The position numbers were made by a program, and so were the translations under genes. This document shows positions 59,675 through 64,000 of a DNA stretch of 64,000 nucleotides, piece by piece. The notes beneath the pieces were generated by a model. It was not told the origin of the DNA, did no database searches, and saw nothing but the letters and a program-made list of their open reading frames with translations. The stretch is from assembly GCA_022706085.1 (NCBI GenBank), contig JAKJDF010000009.1, positions 62,001 to 126,000 on the forward strand, written 5' to 3'. The DNA is from Candidatus Latescibacterota bacterium. Lineage in GTDB: Bacteria > Latescibacterota > MWCZ01. How positions within the stretch are numbered: position 1 is the stretch's first letter; every line of letters begins with the position of its first letter.

Positions 59675-61849
59675 TCAGCAGGTGTGTTCGGTCCGGGCGA
59701 TGATTTCCTCCTGCAGATCCGCCCATAGCGAGGTGAAGGGCGCGCTGTATCCCGCTACGCGCACCATCAGCCCGGTGTATTTCTCGGGGTTCTCCCGCGC
59801 ATCCTCCAGCATTTCGCGCGTCACCATATTGAACTGGCACTGCTGTCCACCGGCGAGAAAGTGCCCTTCGATCAGCGCCGCCACGTTGTTCACGCCGCGT
59901 TCGTCCGCAATCAGCTCCGGGTTCAGCTTGATGTTGAGCGATACGGCGGTGGGCAGAAGGGCATGCGGCAGCTTCGCCACCGAATTCAGCATCGCCGTTA
60001 CCCCACGACGATCCCTCCCGTGAACCGGTCCGATGCTGTCGGCGAACGTGTTGCCGCTCAGGCGGCCGTCAGGGGTCGCGCCGGTCATGCGGCCGAATTC
60101 TACGTGCATATTCTCGCCGCCCGCCAGAGTGCCCAGGATGTATTCCCCGCCACGGAACGGTTTCCGTCGCTTCATGATGTCCGACATCGTCTTTATGATG
60201 CGCACCGCGATGCCATCCACCGTCTCGTCGTCGTTGCCGAAATGGGGACACCGGTTCAGCACCCGCTGCCGCAGCGCTTCGTGCCCCTGCCAGTTATCCC
60301 CAACGATGTCGGCGAGCTGCTGGAGGGTAAGTTCGCGGTTTTCAAACACCAGCGACCGGATTGTCGCGAGGGAGTCGGTCACGTTTGCGATACCGATCAC
60401 ATCCCAGTTGCAGTGGTTATACCGCGCACCACCCTGGGTGTACCCGCGGACGTTTTCGATGCAATCGTTCACGACCAGAGATGCGTGGAGATTTCCGCCC
60501 GGTTCCTTCGCGGCGGCGATGTCGCGGGCGAGGGACGCCTGGTGCGCTCGTTCGGCCACGGTATCCATCGCCTGTTCAAACGCCGCCCAGAGCGTTTCTT
60601 CATCCGTGATGGCGGCGAGATTGGCTCCGGGGCCGAGGTTCGGTTCAAGCCCCAGCATCAGCCTGAGAACCTTCGGCAGGTTGATGAACCCCTCGACACT
60701 GCCCATCTGCGCCTTGCCCGTAACGATCACCTCATGGCAGCCCGAAAGCGAAAAATCGCGCGCATCCTCGATTCGGATTCCGGTTCTGACAAGCGCCGGC
60801 ACGATCTGTTCGTCGTTACAGAAATCCGGATTCCCGCAATGGGTGCGCAACACCCGCACCGCCCGGCGGAGCACTTCCCGGGGCATGTTTCTGTTCCACC
60901 GTACGCCTATCTGCGGTCGGTTGAGCCTCAGGTCCTCAGTGACGTCGAGGCACAGCAGCGTCACGTCGTTGCTTGCGTCACTGCCATCAGCGTGCACTCC
61001 GCCGAGGGTGAGGTGGTGGAACGCGCTCACCGCGCCCCGCGCACCCGCCAGTTCGAAATACTTCACCCACAGGCACGAAAGCAGTTCCCCCGCGAAATCC
61101 GGCGTGATCAGGCCCTTCTCGAGGTCGGAACGGTAAAACGGATAGAGGTACTGGTCCACCCGACCCGGCGCATCGGCGAGGAAGAAGAAGCAGAACCACG
61201 CCGCCTGACACGCTTCCCAGAATGTTGTCGGCGGCTTCGCGGGAACCCTGCGGCAGTTCCGCGAGATGGTCTCCAGTTCGCCGCGCCGTGTTTCGTCTAT
61301 TGTTTCGGCCGCCAGTTCCGCCGCGTAGTCGGCATACCGGTTACAGAGCGCGATATACCCTTCCGCCATGATCTCCAGCGCCGCCAGGAAGTCCCGCTTT
61401 TCGAGGAGGTCCTCTTCATCCTGCTGCAGGCGGGCGGCGCGGTTCCGAATCCGATGGATCAGCCCCTCGAACCCGATGTCGAAAATGGTGGCGTAGTCCA
61501 TGGTGGTGTGGTTGCCCGCGCCACTCAACATGCCTTCGTTGAAGAACTTCTGCACCTCGTCGGACACGTTCCAGAAACACTTGAACCCCTGCCGGCCAAA
61601 AATCTCCGGCACCACGTTCTTCTCCGGATCGTACGCGATGCCGATGTGTCCCCCGACGATCAATTCATCCTCGAGTATTACCAGCGTCTGGTTCCGCCGG
61701 TAGTGGGCCCATGCCTTCGCCTCGCGGATGACCGCCGGCTCCCCTTCGGTTTGCGCCAGGGACTCCTTTCGGAGAGCATCGCGTTCGGGGTCGTGCACGC
61801 CGTAGCTGCGAAGGGCCCGGGCGCGAATTCGGGCAATCCGTTCGTTCAT
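59675..61849 (-). CDS. Glycyl radical enzyme (pyruvate formate-lyase superfamily)
   Basis: The 724-residue protein has the glycyl radical loop TGLMVRVAGYSAPFTSL, with glycine at about 700, 24 residues from the end. The catalytic cysteine is in FSLSGCHEVIVTGKAQMG at about 371. An oxygen-sensitive thiyl radical made there attacks the substrate. KPPTTFWEACQAAWFCFFFL and QGGARYNHCNWDVIGIANVT are family regions. Loops match no well-known subtype by eye; it lacks the pyruvate formate-lyase double cysteine, so it is more likely a lyase or dehydratase. No radical SAM activase is adjacent. ATG 61849 starts the recognisable region; a frame to 61987 adds unrelated residues. Confidence 0.9.
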   Translation of the reverse strand: MNERIARIRARALRSYGVHDPERDALRKESLAQTEGEPAVIREAKAWAHYRRNQTLVILEDELIVGGHIGIAYDPEKNVVPEIFGRQGFKCFWNVSDEVQKFFNEGMLSGAGNHTTMDYATIFDIGFEGLIHRIRNRAARLQQDEEDLLEKRDFLAALEIMAEGYIALCNRYADYAAELAAETIDETRRGELETISRNCRRVPAKPPTTFWEACQAAWFCFFFLADAPGRVDQYLYPFYRSDLEKGLITPDFAGELLSCLWVKYFELAGARGAVSAFHHLTLGGVHADGSDASNDVTLLCLDVTEDLRLNRPQIGVRWNRNMPREVLRRAVRVLRTHCGNPDFCNDEQIVPALVRTGIRIEDARDFSLSGCHEVIVTGKAQMGSVEGFINLPKVLRLMLGLEPNLGPGANLAAITDEETLWAAFEQAMDTVAERAHQASLARDIAAAKEPGGNLHASLVVNDCIENVRGYTQGGARYNHCNWDVIGIANVTDSLATIRSLVFENRELTLQQLADIVGDNWQGHEALRQRVLNRCPHFGNDDETVDGIAVRIIKTMSDIMKRRKPFRGGEYILGTLAGGENMHVEFGRMTGATPDGRLSGNTFADSIGPVHGRDRRGVTAMLNSVAKLPHALLPTAVSLNIKLNPELIADERGVNNVAALIEGHFLAGGQQCQFNMVTREMLEDARENPEKYTGLMVRVAGYSAPFTSLWADLQEEIIARTEHTC

Positions 61850-62114
61850 CGAGCATCTCCTGAGAATTGCGACGGTACACCATCTCGTGCAGTGATCCGG
61901 GGCGCATGCATCCTGCACCGGAACCAAAGGTACCGACAGCGGATCGGCTCGGAGCAACGGGGTGGGGATTTGTGGCAACGGTTGCATGGAACCCGGGAAC
62001 GAGCGGAATAGGAATCACGCGGTCGTTATTGGCTTGCGCGTGCTTTCCGGGTTTGCCAAGCGCTACGTAGGGCCGGGTTAACCGGCCCGCCTCCTTTTGC
62101 GCTGCGGGCGAGTG

Positions 62115-64000
62115 TCAACGAGCCAGCACCATCCGCCTCGTCACCGACCCCTGCGGCGCGGTCAGCCGGTAGACATACACCCCGCTGGCAACGTCACGGC
62201 CATTGGCGTCGCAACCATCCCAGACGACGGAGTGCTGGCCGGCCTCGGAATTGCCCGCTGCCAGATTGCGCACGAGGCGGCCGTTCACATCATACACCGC
62301 CAGCGTCACACTCCCCGCCTCAGGCAGGGCGAAGCGGATCGTGGTGGACGGGTTGAACGGGTTCGGTGTGTTCTGTTCCAGCGAGAACTCATGCGGCTGT
62401 GTGGCTATTCGCGCCGTCAATGCCCCCTCGTTGAACTGGAGGGAACGCACTTCGGGCGGAGCGGACAGAGGATCCGCTGACGTGACGGCGAGAACGATGT
62501 TGCTTCCGGCAGGCAGCGTGACAAATGCCACGGAAAGCGCATTCTCCACCCACCGTGTCGCCATCATCGTGCCACCGTTCAAGTGGATACCGGACGGCGT
62601 GTTGAAAATGAGGGTCAGTTCGCCGGACTCGATTGCGTCCGCGCGGTCGGCAACCAGATTCCATGACCCTTCCGCGAAGACCCACGAAAGCGTGCAAATG
62701 CCTCCCGCGCCGGGCCGTTGGTTCGCCTCCTGCTCCTCAACCGGGAACACCAGGGCGGGGTCGAGCGCGCGGCGGAGGATGTAATACGCGTCCTGTGCCG
62801 AGACATACCCGTTCCCCGTGACGTCCGCGCGTTTTTCGATGATAGACGGAACCAGCCGCACAAGGAACTTGAGGACCTGTGACGCGTCCTGCGCCGATAC
62901 GGTCCCGTCATCGGTGACGTCGCCGTACCGCTCAACGCCGATCTGCACCCGCCCGTTCACGAGCCCGGCCGGCATTTCGCCGATGTTGGACACCGGATAG
63001 GGCACCCACCGCAATGGAATCACGGTTCCAGACGTCACTCCGGACGCTACGGTGAACGAGAACACCATAAGAGTGTCGTCGCTCATTTCCGCCAAGGCGC
63101 TGCTGGACAAGGACACGAAAACGGTGTCACCAACGATGTTCGCGAACACCTGAACATCCGGCGAGTCCCCGAACCGCACCGAGGTAACGAAGGGGTCCGC
63201 CGGGGTCAGCAGCGATGCGTCCGCCACAAACGCGAAGTTGATCCCTCCTGTTGGCGTGAAACTGGCCCGAACGGGCACCGAAAGTGAAGCACCGGGGTCG
63301 GTCATCAGCCGGGGCAGCGCCAGGAGCCGGCCTGTTCCCGCGAGTTCGCGCATACCAATGTCGGCACGGGTTCCATCAGGGTCCTTCGGCGAGGAAGGGT
63401 CACCCGCGTCGATGCAGGGAGAACTGTTCTGCAGATGGAAATTCTGGTTCGCCGGGTCGACGAACAGCGGATCGGCGTTTATGTTGCCGGTTCCCGTTAA
63501 CGTGACGCCAAGATCGCAGTAGCTGGCGAGGATGGCGCCGCCTGAACCGGTATCGGTATCACGGGTTGCGTTGCCCCAGACGATCGTGTTCTTCAGCCTC
63601 GCCACCGAAGCCCACACGCCAATCCCTCCGGCCGGGGTGTTGGCGTCCATACCTGTGTTGTCGGTAATCGTGCAGTTTTCGATCTGCGCGGTGGAGCCGT
63701 CCGACATCCAGATGCCGCCTCCGTATTTGGAGGCGGAGTTCCCGGCGATCAGGGAGTTGGCCAGCGTGAGGTCCGCGCCAATAAGGCGGATTCCGCCGCT
63801 GTTCCCGGCCGCTTTGTTGCCGGCGATCGTACTACCGGTGATTACTGCGGTCACTGACTCGAGATATAGGCCTCCGCCGTGATGGTACGAAGTGACCTCG
63901 TTCCGCAAGATGCCGCAACGGTCAAGCGACAACGTGGCCCCACTGGTTGCGAGCAGCCCGCCCCCCGACCCGGGCGTCCGGTTGTCACACACCAGCGAGT
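62115..64000 (-). CDS. Beta-helix protein with cohesin-like and dockerin modules and a sorting tail (5' end outside window)
   Basis: Open to the right edge. From the N-terminal side it shows a right-handed beta-helix with repeats such as GGIRLIGADLTLANSLIAGN and GGIWMSDGSTAQIENCTITD. A cohesin-like beta domain follows (VPVRASFTPTGGINFAFVA, MVFSFTVASGVTSGTVIPLR). Then comes a dockerin-like pair of calcium loops, GDVTDDGTVSAQDASQVLKF and ADVTGNGYVSAQDAYYILRR. A second cohesin-like domain precedes the tail NTPNPFNPSTTIRFAL. Beta-helices bind or cleave polysaccharides. It is presumably a secreted, surface-attached protein. Cohesin calls are by recognition and less certain than the dockerin. Confidence 0.8.
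   Translation of the reverse strand, partial: SLVCDNRTPGSGGGLLATSGATLSLDRCGILRNEVTSYHHGGGLYLESVTAVITGSTIAGNKAAGNSGGIRLIGADLTLANSLIAGNSASKYGGGIWMSDGSTAQIENCTITDNTGMDANTPAGGIGVWASVARLKNTIVWGNATRDTDTGSGGAILASYCDLGVTLTGTGNINADPLFVDPANQNFHLQNSSPCIDAGDPSSPKDPDGTRADIGMRELAGTGRLLALPRLMTDPGASLSVPVRASFTPTGGINFAFVADASLLTPADPFVTSVRFGDSPDVQVFANIVGDTVFVSLSSSALAEMSDDTLMVFSFTVASGVTSGTVIPLRWVPYPVSNIGEMPAGLVNGRVQIGVERYGDVTDDGTVSAQDASQVLKFLVRLVPSIIEKRADVTGNGYVSAQDAYYILRRALDPALVFPVEEQEANQRPGAGGICTLSWVFAEGSWNLVADRADAIESGELTLIFNTPSGIHLNGGTMMATRWVENALSVAFVTLPAGSNIVLAVTSADPLSAPPEVRSLQFNEGALTARIATQPHEFSLEQNTPNPFNPSTTIRFALPEAGSVTLAVYDVNGRLVRNLAAGNSEAGQHSVVWDGCDANGRDVASGVYVYRLTAPQGSVTRRMVLAR

Noticed and set aside
59861-62011. 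A 716-residue plus-strand frame opposite the glycyl radical enzyme
   Set aside because: Antisense shadow of a gene with intact catalytic motifs; composition is typical of GC-rich antisense frames.

Overview
The window is a GC-rich bacterial chromosome segment from a Gram-negative cell. Evidence for this includes outer-membrane barrel proteins, lipoproteins with lipoboxes, and two large secreted proteins ending in the NPFNPST-type C-terminal sorting tail found in FCB-group and related candidate phyla. Archaeal-type split glutamate synthase, ferredoxins, a glycyl radical enzyme, a sulfatase, a GH172 (DUF2961) enzyme and a URO-D-like methyltransferase together suggest an anaerobic or microaerobic polysaccharide or organic-matter degrader. 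It could belong to lineages such as Latescibacterota, Hydrogenedentota, Fibrobacterota or KSB1-like bacteria. That placement is inference from gene content; there is no rRNA gene here.

Layout. 1-3386 (minus): sulfatase, PD40 beta-propeller protein and a partial FAD-dependent oxidoreductase. 3973-5820: a 56-residue symporter accessory protein and an SSS-family sodium symporter, closed by a strong terminator. 6015-11316: a divergent carotenoid locus (phytoene synthase, prenyl synthase and CruF-like hydratase leftward; glycosyltransferase and phytoene desaturase rightward) with a tandem palindromic repeat between the two arms. 11406-14778: CDGSH protein, TIGR01212-like radical SAM protein, and an NSS transporter translationally coupled to a small membrane-anchored protein. 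15088-19217: prfB with a programmed +1 frameshift, a C-terminal-half-only carB, two small unknown genes and tRNA-Cys. 19316-22397: GNAT/Eis-like acetyltransferase, GDPD and a GT4 glycosyltransferase.

22442-26491 (minus): cyclophilin, FG-GAP lipoprotein, ispD and ispF with overlapping ends; the MEP genes would feed the carotenoid locus. 26794-32784 (minus): six genes for a split ferredoxin-linked glutamate synthase ending in a ferritin-like protein. 33219-40928: outer-membrane barrels, a 769-residue secreted protein with a sorting tail, a GT39-like membrane protein and a lipoprotein MBL hydrolase. 41111-46915: uvrB, then a single-chain type ISP-like restriction-modification enzyme. That gene lies between identical 36-bp direct repeats and carries two in-frame palindromic insertions. 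47214-51962: a GH172/URO-D/HAD unit, an MNT-HEPN pair and an SGNH hydrolase. 51986-59476: NIF3-like protein, ABC-F ATPase, MFS transporter, DUF5683-like protein and ComEC. 59675-64000: a glycyl radical enzyme and a partial beta-helix/cohesin/dockerin/sorting-tail protein.

Several details are easily missed by ORF calling: the 56-aa symporter protein, the prfB frameshift, the edge-truncated FAD protein, the 4-bp-overlap protein after the NSS transporter, and many starts shorter than the longest reading frame. I did not find a clear new defence island. The most unusual signals are the repeat-riddled R-M gene, the carotenoid operator-like repeat, the half CarB and the cohesin-dockerin-tail protein.
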